Shown here in pieces: positions 1 to 15,600 of a stretch of 64,000 nucleotides of DNA. The stretch lies in NCBI GenBank assembly GCA_002914805.1, contig JXTB01000212.1:300933-364932 (forward strand), in the 5' to 3' direction. Within the stretch, counting starts at the first letter, position 1, and each line of letters begins with the position of its first letter. The notes beneath the pieces were generated by a model, which saw only the letters and a program-made list of their open reading frames with translations, was not told the DNA's origin and made no database searches. The DNA is from Parasponia andersonii. Its lineage: Eukaryota; Streptophyta; Magnoliopsida; Rosales; Cannabaceae. The position numbers and the translations under genes are program-made.

Positions 1-457
1 TACCTTCCTCCTCAGGTGGTGTCCAGTGCGATCTTGGTGATCAAGAGGAGTAAGAGGTCATCCTGATTGCAGTTCGCCTCTTGGTAATGCTAGGAGTTTG
101 TTGTCATAGTCTTTAGACTATTTAAATTTTTGTGTTAGCATTGAACTAAGATTACTGCTTTCAAATTTGTCTGTAAACTTATGCATGCCATTCTGATGTT
201 GACGTCTGTTGTGAATGATGATGATGCGGGGTTTGGTTTCTTTTTAATTAAATTTATGTTTTTAAGTAATTGTTCAATTTATGTTTGGTGGTGTATACGA
301 ACTGTGAGAGTGGTTCACGGGATGGAATTCCGAATATTTTATTTAAATGGACTGTTTTATAAAAACTAGAACTTTTGACACTTTTCAAATAAATTAAGGA
401 ATTTCCCACCTTTGTGAAATTCCCCTTCTGCCACTAGCCTGGATTTTGGGTCGTGAC
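1..457 (+). mobile_element. 3' end of a repeat element with a GTCGTGACA terminus
   Basis: Non-coding sequence that stops sharply at GGTCGTGACA. The bases after it (AATAAGTGTGAAATTA) match the sequence just beyond the last exon of receptor-kinase copies 2 and 3 (near 35886 and 49044), so 457 is an insertion boundary. The terminus, inverted or direct, recurs at the ends of the insertions at 37241-39863 and 42892-45194. The first bases here (CCTCCTCAGGTGG) resemble a segment inside those two (near 37743 and 44640). The other end of this copy lies outside the window. Class is uncertain: a long solo LTR or a non-autonomous LTR-like element. I see no gene in it. Confidence 0.6.
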
Positions 458-583
458 AAAAATAAGTGTGAAATTATTGCCAATACAAGGACAGATGGAC
501 CAAATTTGGAGGAATTCATTCAACTCTCAGATCACATGGAGAAAAATTGTTATGAAGATATGATCATATGCATTAACCCTTTC

Positions 584-4360
<3,777 letters not shown>

Positions 4361-5558
4361 CTTTTGTTTTCTGTTTCTTGGAATCTCAAGTCGCTCTTAG
4401 CTTATACAAAAAGATGTTAGAAGAAGTAGAACGTCCTTGTGAATAGGTGCCATGGAAGACACGGCTCGGTTTTTGACTTGTATACATGCTTCCTAGGAGG
4501 CATCACCTCTATTAAGAAGATATTTACTAGGACATAATCTGTGGCTTGAGTCTTCTAGAGTTCACATGCAAATCTGTGACTATAGTTAAAAAACTTAATG
4601 TCAATCCATAAGGTTCTCTCTAAAAGCAAAGAGAATCACTTTCATAATCTATGTTTCGAACTTTTACCTAAGGCTTTTCGTGTTCTAGTCCATGAACAGA
4701 GTTTAGTACATTCCCTAAACTGAATGTTCAATATATGGTGCAAAAAATACAAGCTTGTGGTGACATAACAAAATCATTAGAGTTCAGACTATTATAAACT
4801 GTGATCATTTTTACTAAATTATTTACATGTATTCATCAAAATTACTAGACTAAGTTGTAAGCTAATTTTCTTTCAAAAAAAAAAAAAAAGAACTCGTAAA
4901 CTTCATTACTACAGCTCAAGAAAGCTGGCTCCTATTATATGTCCTGTCTGAGAAGCGCTTGAAATAAATTCACATCTGCCAAAATAAAGACTACGTACGA
5001 CATCAATCAATGTTGACAGCCTTGATCTCAAGACATGGTTCGTCAACTTAATATATCTATCTTCTTGTTTTTTTTTTTTGGCACAATTGAATAGAGGGAG
5101 TTAAACTCAATATCTCAACGTTATGTAGTTACCAATCATGTTATGTCTACGATCATAAATATATCTTTTCAGTACCTAGTAAATTTTATGCAACTGGAAA
5201 TTTATTTAAAATAAGTCTATATGTGTACATATAAACAAGGATAAATATCAAGATTATCTATTAAATAATCATGTACTAAGTTGTGTCTAATTAGTTAAAG
5301 TTGGGCACATTATTCAAACAAATCTTTAAAACAAATAGTGAGAGAGTTTTCACTCCACTATTTTAGGATTTTTAAATAATGAGTCGAATTTTGAGTGCTT
5401 CGATACAAATTGATATATATAGAATTATTTGACAAGTGATCTATTTCACGTGTAGAGTCTAGTAAAATATTTCACCTTTCATTAATATATTAGATAGCAT
5501 ATTTGATTAATCATGTTAAATTAAATAATCAGACATGCCACTCAAAAAAAAAAAAATA
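4361..5558. other. Upstream region of receptor-kinase copy 1; no gene seen
   Basis: AT-rich sequence between the start codon of copy 1 and the Tat-element insertion. It holds A-tracts (near 4877 and 5545) and T-tracts (near 5070) and presumably the copy 1 promoter, but I cannot point to a convincing TATA box or regulatory motif. No ORF with recognisable content. Confidence 0.5.
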
Positions 5559-5563
5559 ATGAG
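5559..5563. repeat. Target-site duplication ATGAG, left side
   Basis: ATGAG directly before the left LTR, repeated at 20916-20920 directly after the right LTR. A perfect 5-bp match fixes both ends of the 15.35 kb element. Confidence 0.9.
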
Positions 5564-6310
5564 TGTTGGTGTTGTTCTTACCAGCTGTCCACGTATCCTT
5601 GCCATTTCGGAATGCCTTTAGCTTCAGGCTGAGACGGAGAGGTAGGTGTGGCCACCTACAAAGACTTTCTGATGCTTAAGTCAGTGATTTATCTCTGAAA
5701 CTGAACAGCAACAATTTAGTTTTTCTCTGTAAACATTTTTTTTTTGTATCTCTCTTTAGGGAGGAAACAAGGCTTATATATATAATCCTGAAACTGGGAG
5801 CTTTCTGGCTCTCAATCTCAGGATCGAGTACCTTTTTTCATCATGACTTAGTCCAGAAATCACGAGTTGTAGTTACCGTGACCTCCCTTGTATCGTCGCG
5901 GCCTATTTTCCGCCGTCCCCTATGGCTCCAGCCTGTCGGTGGTGAGATTTTGACAAGCCACCATTCTGTCAGGACGACCTGCCCAATGCGCGCACCTACC
6001 CAAGATCGCATTAAATGCTCTGTCTAGGTCTGGAGCAGTGAGCTGCTTCCCACGGTATTCTGGCCGAAGACTCTTGAGGCTCTCGACCCTCAGCTGTCGA
6101 GGTAAGACTCAGGCTAGGCAGAATCCATCCAGGGTCTGGGATGGGTTCGGCCCTGGCCTCGGATAGCCCATGGGCCTATGCGGTACCACATGCGACTCGT
6201 GTGGTTTTTAATCGGTCACTCTGGACACGTGTCAGACGGTGTGCCCCGCTTGTCACTTATTCTGCCACTTAATCGTCTATGTAGTATATGATTTAGGAAC
6301 GGGTCCCACA
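5564..6310 (-). repeat. 3' LTR of the Tat-lineage element
   Basis: 747 bp, similar along its whole length to 20130-20915. It carries the shared blocks around AGCTGTCCACGT, GGCTTATATA and GGACACGTGTCAGACGG and ends TCCCACA. The right-hand LTR has about 40 bp more near its outer end, where the CTGTCCACGT block occurs twice. Confidence 0.92.
5773..5786 (-). promoter_or_regulatory. TATA-like box of the Tat LTR
   Basis: On the minus strand this reads GGATTATATATATAAG, at the corresponding place in both LTRs. It fits the core promoter expected in the U3 region of an LTR. Here it points in the direction of receptor-kinase copy 1, whose start codon is about 1.4 kb away. Function is inferred. Confidence 0.5.
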
Positions 6311-6640
6311 ACTGCCCCTATTTCCCTTTTTGATGGACTCGTATCCATCAAGTGGAGAAATCGTATCGTGTAATATGAGCAATAATAAACAGAATTTGGT
6401 TATAATTTCTACTTTCGCGCTTAGTCTTGCCTGGACCTACTTCCAATGGGTAGGCCTTGGTTCTGTTCACTTCCTGCCCATGCGTAGCTAAGGCGCTCTC
6501 TGGGGAGGATCTACTCCCAACAGGTAGACCCTGATCCCGTTTGCCTTTTGCTTGTACGTAGCTAAGGTGCCCCCTGGGGAGGGTATACTTCCAACGAGTA
6601 GACCCTAGCTGCTTTTATCTTCGGCTCGCGCTTAGCTTAA
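6311..6640 (-). repeat. Purine tract and small 73-bp tandem repeat next to the 3' LTR
   Basis: Directly inside the left LTR, the minus strand reads AAAAGGGAAATAGGGGCAGT, a good polypurine tract for priming second-strand synthesis. Next to it are about three diverged copies of a roughly 73-bp unit (near 6432, 6504 and 6578), each with the core CTACTTCCAA or a close variant followed by GGTAGACC and GCGTAGCTAAG. This minor array differs from the 100-bp monomer beside it. Confidence 0.65.
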
Positions 6641-9600
6641 GTGCTCTCTTGGGGGGTCTCATCGCTCAAATATCCCCCATCCTGCAGGTATTCCTTGAGG
6701 GTCGATGGCGAGTTTTCGTGGCGCGGCCTGCTACCCTTAGTATGTCCTCTTGGGTCGTCGACAAGTGACATGATCCCTGTGACGCAATTCTTGGCGAGGT
6801 CTACTGGCAAACGTTTTTTTCCGCAGCTCAATCCCCTCCGCACATTTGCTCGAGCCATCGGTAATCATTTTATAGGGCAAAGTGATTCCTATAGCGCGAT
6901 CCATACTGAGGTCTACTGGCAAGCATTTGACTGCTCAGCTTTTTCCTCTTCGTATGTTTTCTCGGGTCATCGGCAAGCGACGTGATCCCCGCAGTACGAT
7001 TTTTGATGAGGTCTACTGGCAAGCATTTTACTACTCAGCTCTTTCCTCTTTGTACGTGTTCTCGGGTCGTCGGCAAATGACGTGATCCCTGCAGTAGGAT
7101 TTTTGATAAGGTCTGTTGGCAAGCATTTTACTGTTCAGCTCTTTCCTCTCAGTACGTTTTCTCGGGTCCTCAGCAAGTGACGTGATCCCTACAGTATGAT
7201 TTTTGAAGAGGTCTGCTGGCAAGTTTTATTTTCTTGCGCAACTCTTTCCTTTTCGTACATTTTCTCGGATCGTCGGCAAGCGACGTGATCCTCGTAGTAC
7301 GATTTTTGATGAAGTCCACTCGCAAGAATTTTACTACTCAGCTCTTTCCTCTCCATAAGTTTTCTCAGGTCATCGGCAAGCGACGTGATCCCCACAATAC
7401 ATTTTTTTATGAGGTCTGCTGGCAAGTTTTTTTTGCTTGCGCAACTCTTTCCTTTTTGTAGGTTTTATCGGATCGTCAGCAAGCGACGTGATCTCCACAG
7501 AATGTTTTTTAATGAGATCTACTGGCAAGCATTTTACTGCTCATATCTTTCTTCTTCGTACATTTTCTCAGGTCGTCGGCAAGCGACGTGATCTCCGCAG
7601 TATGATTTTTGATGAGATCTGCTGGCAAGCATTTTACTGATCAGCTCTTTCCTCTTCGTACGTTTTCTTGGGTCGTTGGCAAGCGACGTGATCCCCGTAA
7701 TACGATTTTTGAAGAGATTTACTGGCAAGCATTTTACCACTCAGCTCTTTCCTCTTTGTACATTTCTCGGGTCGTCGGCAAGTGACATGATCCCTGTAAG
7801 ATGATTTTCGATGAGGTCTGTTGGCAAGCATTTTACTGTTCAGCTCTTTTCTCTTTGTACGTTTTCTCGGGTCATCGGCAAGCGATGTGATCTCCGCAAT
7901 ACGATTTTTGATGAAATCTGCTGGTAAGCATTAAACTGCTCAGTTCTTTCCTTTTCGTACGTTTTCCCGGGTCATCGGAAAATGACGAGATCCCCGCAAT
8001 ACGATTTTTGGTGAGGTCTGCTGGCAAGCATTTTACCGCTCAGCTCTTTCCTCTTCATACGTTTTCTCGGGACGTCGACCAGTGACGTGATCCCCGCAGT
8101 ATGATTTTTGACGACGTCTGCTGGCAAGCATTTTACTGCTCAGCACTTTCCTCTTCATACGTTTTCTCGGGCTGTCAGCAAGCGAGGTGATCCACGCAAT
8201 ATGATTTTTGATGAGGTCTGCTGGCAAGCATTTTACTGCTCAACTCTTTCCTTTCTGTACATTTTCTCTGGTCGTCAGCTAGCGACGTGTTCCCCGTGGT
8301 ATGATTTTCGATCAGGTCTTCTAGCAAGCATTTTATTGCTTAGCTCTTTCCTCTTCGTACGTTTTCCCGGTTCGTTGGCAAGCGGCGTGACCCTTGCAGT
8401 ACAATTTTCGATGAGGTCTACTAGCAAGAATTTTATTTCTTAGCTCTTTCCTCTTCGTACATTTTCCCGGGTCGTCGGCAAGATCCCCGCAGTATGATTT
8501 TTGATGAGGTCTGCTGGCAAGCATTTTACTGCTCAGCTCTTTCCTCTTCGTACGTTTTCTCAAGTCATCGATAGCGATGTGATACCCGCAATACGATTTT
8601 TGATGAGGTTTGCTAGCAAGCATTTTACTGCTCGACTCTTTCCTCTTCGTACATTTTTTCGGGTCGTCGGAAAGCGATGTAATCCTTGTAGTACAATTTT
8701 TGATGAGGACCGCTGGCAAGCATTTTACTGCTCAGCTCTTTCCACTCCGTACATTTCCTTGGGTTGTCGGCAAGTGACATGATCCCCTCGATACGATTTT
8801 TAATAAGGTCTGCTGGCAATTTTTTTTTTGTTGCACTGCTCTTCCCTTTTCGCATGTTTTCTCGGGTCGTCGGCAAGCAACGTGATCCCCACAGTACGAT
8901 TTTTGATGAGGTCTGCTGGCAAGCATTTTATTGCTCATCTCTTTCCTCTTCATACGTTTTCTTGGGTCGTCAGCATTTGATGTGATCCTCGCACTATGAT
9001 TTTTGATGAAGTCTGCTTGCAAGGATTTTACTGCTTAGCTCTTTCCTCTCTGTATGTTTCCTCGGCTCGTCGGAAAGCGACGTAATCCACGCAGTACGAT
9101 TTTTTATGAGGTCTGCTGGCAAATTTTTTTTTGTTTCGCAACACTTCCCTTTTCATACGTTTTCTCGGGTCGTCGTCAAGCAAGGTGATCCCCATAGTAC
9201 GATTTTTGATGAGGTGTGCTGGCAAGTATTTTATTGCTCATCTCTTTCCTCTTCGTACGTTTTCTCAGGTCGTGAGCAAGCGACATGATCCCCGCAGTAC
9301 GATTTTTGATGAGGTCTACTTATAAGCATTTTACTGCTCAGCTCTTTCTCTTCAGATGTTTTCTTAGGTCATTGGCAAGCAACGTTATCCCCGCAATACG
9401 ATTTTTGATGAGGTCCGCTGGCAAGCATTTTATTGATCAGCTCTTTCCTCTTCGTACGTTCTCTCGGTTCGTCGGCAAGCGACGTGAACCCCGCAGTATG
9501 ATTTTTGATGAGGTCTACTGGCAAGCATTGTACTTTTTAGCTCTTTCCTCTCTGTACGTTTTCTCGGGTCCTCGACAAGTGATGTGATCCCTACAGTATG

Positions 9601-12600
9601 ATTTTTGATGAGGTCTGCTGGCAAGTTTTTTTTTGCTTGCGCAGCTCTTTACTCTTCGTACGTTTTCTCAGATCGTGGGCAAGTGATGTGATCCCCGTTG
9701 TACGATTTTTGATGAAGTCTGCTGGCAAGCATTTTACTACTCTGCTCTTTCCTCTCTATAAGTTTTCTCGGGTCATCAGTAAACGACGTGATCCCCGCAA
9801 TACAATTTTTTATGAGGTCTGCTAGCAAGTATTTTTTGGTTGCACAGCTCTTTCCTTTTTGTAGGTTTTCTCGGGTCATCGGCAAGTGACGAGATCTCCA
9901 CAATATGTTTTTTGATGAGGTTTGCTGGCAAGTATTTTACTGCTCAGCTTTTTCCTCTTCGTACATTTTCTCTGGTCATCGGCAAGCGAAGTGATCCCCA
10001 TGGCACAATTTTTGATGAGGTATACTGGTAAGCATTTTACTGCTAAGCTGTTTCTTCTCCATATGCTTTCTCGGGTCATTTGCAAGTGACGAGATCCCCG
10101 CAATACAAATTTTTATGAGGTCTATTGACAAGTTTTTTTTGGTTGCGCAACTCTTTCCTTTTTGTATGTTTTCTCGGGTCTTCAGCATGCGACGTGATCC
10201 CCCTAGTATGACTTTTGATGAGGCCTGCTGGCAAGCATTTTAATGCTCCTCTCTTTCCTCTTCGTACATTTTCTCGGGTCGTCGGCAAGCAACGTGATGC
10301 CCGCAGTACGATTTTTGATAAGGTCTGCTGGCAAGCATTTTACTGCTCAGATCTTTCTTCTTTCAATATTTTCTCGAGTCGTCAGCATTTGACATGATCC
10401 TCGCAGTACGATTTTTGATGAGGTCTGCTGGCAAGCATTTTACTGCTCAGCTCTTTCCTCTCTGTTCATTTCCTCGGCTCGTCGGCAAGCGACGTGGTCC
10501 CCGCAGTACGATTTTTTATGAGGTCTTCTGGCTAGTTTTTTGTGGTTACGCAACTCTTTCCATTTCGTATGTTTTCTCAGGTCGTCGGCGAGCAACATGA
10601 TCCCCATAGTACGATTTTTGATGAGTTCTGCTGGCAAGCATTTTATTGCTCATCTTTTTCCTCTTCATATGTTTTCTCGAGTCTTCGGCAAGCGATATGA
10701 TCCCCGCAGTACGATTTTTGATGAGGTCTGATGGCAAGCATTTTACTGCTCAGCACTTTCCTCTTTTGACGTTTTCTTGGGAAGTCGGCAGGCAACGTGA
10801 TCCCCGCAGTATGATTTTTGATGAGGTCTACTGGCAAGAATTTTTCCACTCATTTATTTCCTGTTCGTACATTTTCTCGGGTCGTCGGCAACCGATGTGA
10901 TCCTCGCAGTATGATTTTTGATGAGGTCTGCTTGCAAGCATTTTACTGCTCAGCTCTTTCCTCTTCGTACATTTTCTCGGGACGTCGGCAAGCGACGTTA
11001 TCCTCACTGTACGATATTTGATGAGGTTTACTGGCAAGTATTTTACTGCTCAGCTCTTTCCTCTTCGTACACTTTCCCGGGTCGTCGGCAAGCGACGTGC
11101 TCCCCGCAGTACGATTTTTGATGAGGTTTGCTGGCAAGCATTTTATCGCTCAACTCTTTGCTCTTCGTATGTTTTCTCGAGTCGTCAGCAAGCGACATGA
11201 TCCCCGCAATACGATTTTTGATGAGGTCTGCTGGCAGGCATTTTACTTCTCTGCTCTTTCCTCTTTGTATGTTTTCTAGGGTCTCGGCAAGCGACGTGGT
11301 CCCTGCAATATGATTTTTAATGATGTCTGCTGGCAAGCATTTTACTGCTCAGCTCTTTCCTCTCCGTACGTTTTCACGGGTCGTTGGCAAAGGATGTGAT
11401 CCCCGCAGTACAATTTTTTATGAGGTCTGCTGGTAAGTTTTTTTTGATTGTGCACCTCTTTTCTTTTCGCATGTTTTCTTGGGTCGTATTCTGCATGCGA
11501 AATGATCCCCACGGTACGTTTTTTGATGAGGTCTACTGACAAGTATTTACAGCTCAGCTCTTTCCTCTTCGTAAGTTTTCTCGGGACGTCGGCAAGCGAC
11601 GTGATGCCCGCAGCACGATTTTTGATATGGCCTACTGGCAAGAATTTTAATGCTCAGCTCTTTCCTCTCTGTATGTTTCCTCGGCTCGTCGGCAAGCGAC
11701 GTGATCCCCGCAGTACGATTTTTTATGAGGTCTGCTGGTAAGTTTTTTTTGGTTACACTGCTCTTCCCTTTTCGTACGTTTTCTCGGGTCGTCGGCAATC
11801 CCCATAGTACAATTTTTGATGAGGTCCGCTAGCAAGAATTTTATTTCTCATCTCTTTCCTCTTCGTACATTTTCTCAGGTCGTCGGCAAGCGATGTGATC
11901 CCCGCAGTACAATTTTTTATGAGGTCTGCTGGCAAGCATTTTACTGCTCAGCTCTTTCCTCTTCAGACACTTTCTTGGGTCGTCGTTATGCGACGTGATC
12001 CCCGCAGTATGATTTTTGATGAGGTCTGCTGTCAAGGATTTTACCGCTCAGCTTTATCCACTTTGTAGAGGGTTGTCGGCAAACAATGTGATTCTCACAG
12101 TACGATTTTTAATGAGGTCTCTTTCTAAGCATTTTACTGCTATGCTCTATCCTTTTCGTACATTTTCTCGGGTCATCGGCAAGTGACATTATCCCCGCAG
12201 TACGATTTTTCATGTGGTTTGCTGGCAGGTATTTTACTGCTCAGCTCTTTCCTCTTCGTACGCTTTCCCGATTCGTCGGTAAGTGACATGATCCCCGCAG
12301 TACAATTTTTGATGAGGTTTGCTGGCAAGCATTTTATCGCTCAACTCTTTCCTCTTCGTATGTTTTCTCGGGTCGTCGGCAAGCAACGTGATCCCCGTAG
12401 TAATATTTTTGATGAGGTCTGCTGACAGGCATTTTACTGCTCTGCTCTTTCCACTTTGTACATTTTCTAGGTTCATCGGCAAGCGACGTGATCCCCGCAA
12501 TATGATTTTTAATGAGGTCTGCTGGCAAGCATTTTACTGCTTAGCTCTTTCCTCTCCGTATATTTTCTCGGGTCGTTGGTAAAGGACATGATCCACGCAG

Positions 12601-15600
12601 CACAATTTTTTAAGAGGTCTGCTGGCAAGTTTTTTTTAGTCGCACAACTCTTTTCTTTTCGTACATTTTCTCGGGTTGTCTGCATGCGTCGTGATCCCCA
12701 CAGTTCGTTTTTTTGATGAGGTTTGCTAGCAGGCATTTTGCTGCTCAGCTCTTTTTTCTTCGTACATTTTCTCGGGTCATCGGCAAGCGACGTGATCCCC
12801 GCAGCATGATTTTTGATGAGGTCTGTTGGCAAGCATTTTACTGCTCAGCTCTTTCCTCTCTATACATTTCCTCAACTCATCGGCAAGCAACATGATCCCT
12901 ACAGTACGATTTTTTATGGGGTCTGCTGGCTAGATTTTTTTTGTTGCACAGCTCTTCCCCTTTCGTACATTTTCTCGGGTCATCGACAAGCGACGTGATC
13001 ACCATAGCACAATTTTTTATGAGGTCCGCTGGCCAGAATTTTATTGCTCATCTCTTTCCTCTTTGTACGTTTTCTCGAGTTGTCGACAAGCGACGTGATC
13101 CCCGCAGTACAATTTTTGATGAGGTCTACTGACAAGTATTTTACTGCTCAGCTCTTTCCTCTTCAGACATTTTCTTTAGTCGTCGGCAAGCGACTTGATC
13201 CTCGCAGTATGATTTTTGATGAGGTCTGCTAGTAAGTATTTTACTGCTCAGGTCTTTCCTCTTCGTATATTTTCTCGGGTCGTCCACAAGAGATGTGATC
13301 CCCGTAGTATGATTTTTAATGAGGTCTTCTTGCAAGCAATTTACTGCTCAGCTCTTCACTCTCTGAACATTTCCTCGGCTTGTCGGCAAGCGACGTGATC
13401 CCCACATTACGATTTTTTCTGAGGTCTGCTGGCAAGTTTTTTTTGGTTGCGCACCTCTTCCGTTTTCGTACGTTTTCTCGGGTCATCGGCAAGCGACGTG
13501 ATCCCAATTGTACGATTTTTGATGAGGTCTGCTGGCAAGCATTTTATTGCTCATCTCTTTCCTCTTCATACATTTTCTCGGTTCGTCGGCAAGGGACGTG
13601 ATTCCCACAGTATGATTTTTGATGAGGTCTGCTGTCAAGGATTTTACCGCTCAGCTCTATCCACTTTGTACAGGGTTGTCGGCAAACAATGTGATTCTCA
13701 TAGTACGATTTTTATTGAGGTCTCTTTCTAAGAATTTTACTGCTATGCTCTATCCTTTTCGTACATTTTCTCGGGTCATCGGCAAGCGACATTATCCCCG
13801 CAGTACGATTTTTGATGTGGTTTGCTGGCAGGTATTTTACTGCTCAGCTCTTTCCTCTTCGTACGCTTTCCCGATTCGTCGGTAAACGACATGATCCCCG
13901 CAGTACAATTTTTGATGAGGTTTGCTGGCAAGCATTTTATCGCTCAACTCTTTCCTCTTCGTATGTTTTCTCGGGTCGTCGGCAAGCAACGTGATCCCCG
14001 TAGTAATATTTTTGATGAGGTCTGCTGACAGGCATTTTACTACTCTGCTCTTTCCACTTTGTACGTTTTCTAGGTTCATCGGCAAGCGACGTGATCCCCG
14101 CAATATGATTTTTAATGAGGTCTGCTGGCAAGCATTTTACTGCTTAGCTCTTTCCTCTCTGTATATTTTCTCGGGTCGTTGGTAAAGGACATGATCCACC
14201 CAGCACAATTTTTTAAGAGGTCTGCTGGCAAGTTTTTTTTAGTTGCGCACCTCTTCCCTTTTCGTACGTTTTCTCGGTCATCGGCAAGCGACGTGATCCC
14301 CATTGTACGATTTTTGATGAGGTCTGCTGGCAAGCATTTTATTGCTCATCTCTTTCCTCTTCATACATTTTCTCGGGTCATCGGCAAGGGACGTGATTCC
14401 CACAGTATGATTTTTGAAGAGGTCTGCTGGCAAGCATTATACTGCTCAGCTCTTTCCTCTTCAGACATTTTCTTGGGTCGTCAGCAAGCATCGTGATCCC
14501 CACAGTATGATTTTTGATGAGCTCTGCTGGCCAGCATTTTACCGCTCAGCTCTTTCCTCTTCGTACATTTTCTTGGGTCGTCAGCATGCGACGTGATCCT
14601 CGCAGTGTGATTTTTAATGAGGTCTGCTTGCAAGCATTATACTGCTAAGCTCTATCCTCTTCATACGTTTTCTCGGGTCGTCGGCAAGCGACATGATCCC
14701 CGCAGTACGATTTTTGATGAGGTTTGCTGGCAAGTATTTTACTACTCAGCTCTTTCCTCTTCGTATGCTTTCCCGAGTCGTCTGCAAGTGACGTGATCGC
14801 TGCAGTACGATTTTTGATGAGGTTTGCTGGCAAGCATTTTATCGCTCAACTCTTTCCTCTTCTTATGTTTTCTCGGGTCGTCGGCGAGTGACGTGATCCC
14901 CGCATTATTATTTTTGATGGGGTCTGTTGGCAAGCATTTTACTGCTCGGCTCTTTTCTCTTTGTACATTTTCTAGGGTCGTCGGCAAGCGACGTGATCCC
15001 CGCAATACGATTTTTGATGAGGTCTGCTGGCAAGCATTTTACTGCTTAGCTCTTTCCTCTCCGTATATTTTCTCAGGTCGTTGGTAAAGGACATGATCCA
15101 CGCAGCACAATTTTTTAAGAGGTCTGCTGGCAAGTTTTTTTTAGTTGCACAACTCTTTTCTTTTCGTACATTTTCTCGGGTCGTCTGCATGCGTCGTGAT
15201 CCCCACAGTACGTTTTTTTGATGAGGTTTTCTAGCAGGCATGTTGCTGCTCAGCTCTTTCTTCTTCGTACATTTTCTCGGGTCATCGGCAAGCGACGTGA
15301 TCCCCGCAGTATGATTTTTGATGAGGTCTGCTAGCAAGCATTTAACTACTCAGCTCTTTCCTCTTCGTACGTTTTCTCGGGTCTTCAGCAAGTAACGTGA
15401 TCCCCATAGTATGATTTTTGTTGAGGTCTGCTGGCATGCATTTTACTGCTCAGTTCTTTCCTCTTCGTGCGTTTTCTCTTGTCGTCGACATGCGACGTGA
15501 TCCCCGCAGTATGATTTTTGATGAGGTCTACTGGCAAGCATTTTACTACTCAGCTCTTTCCTCTTCGTACGTTTTCTCTGGTCGTCAGTAAGCGACGTGG

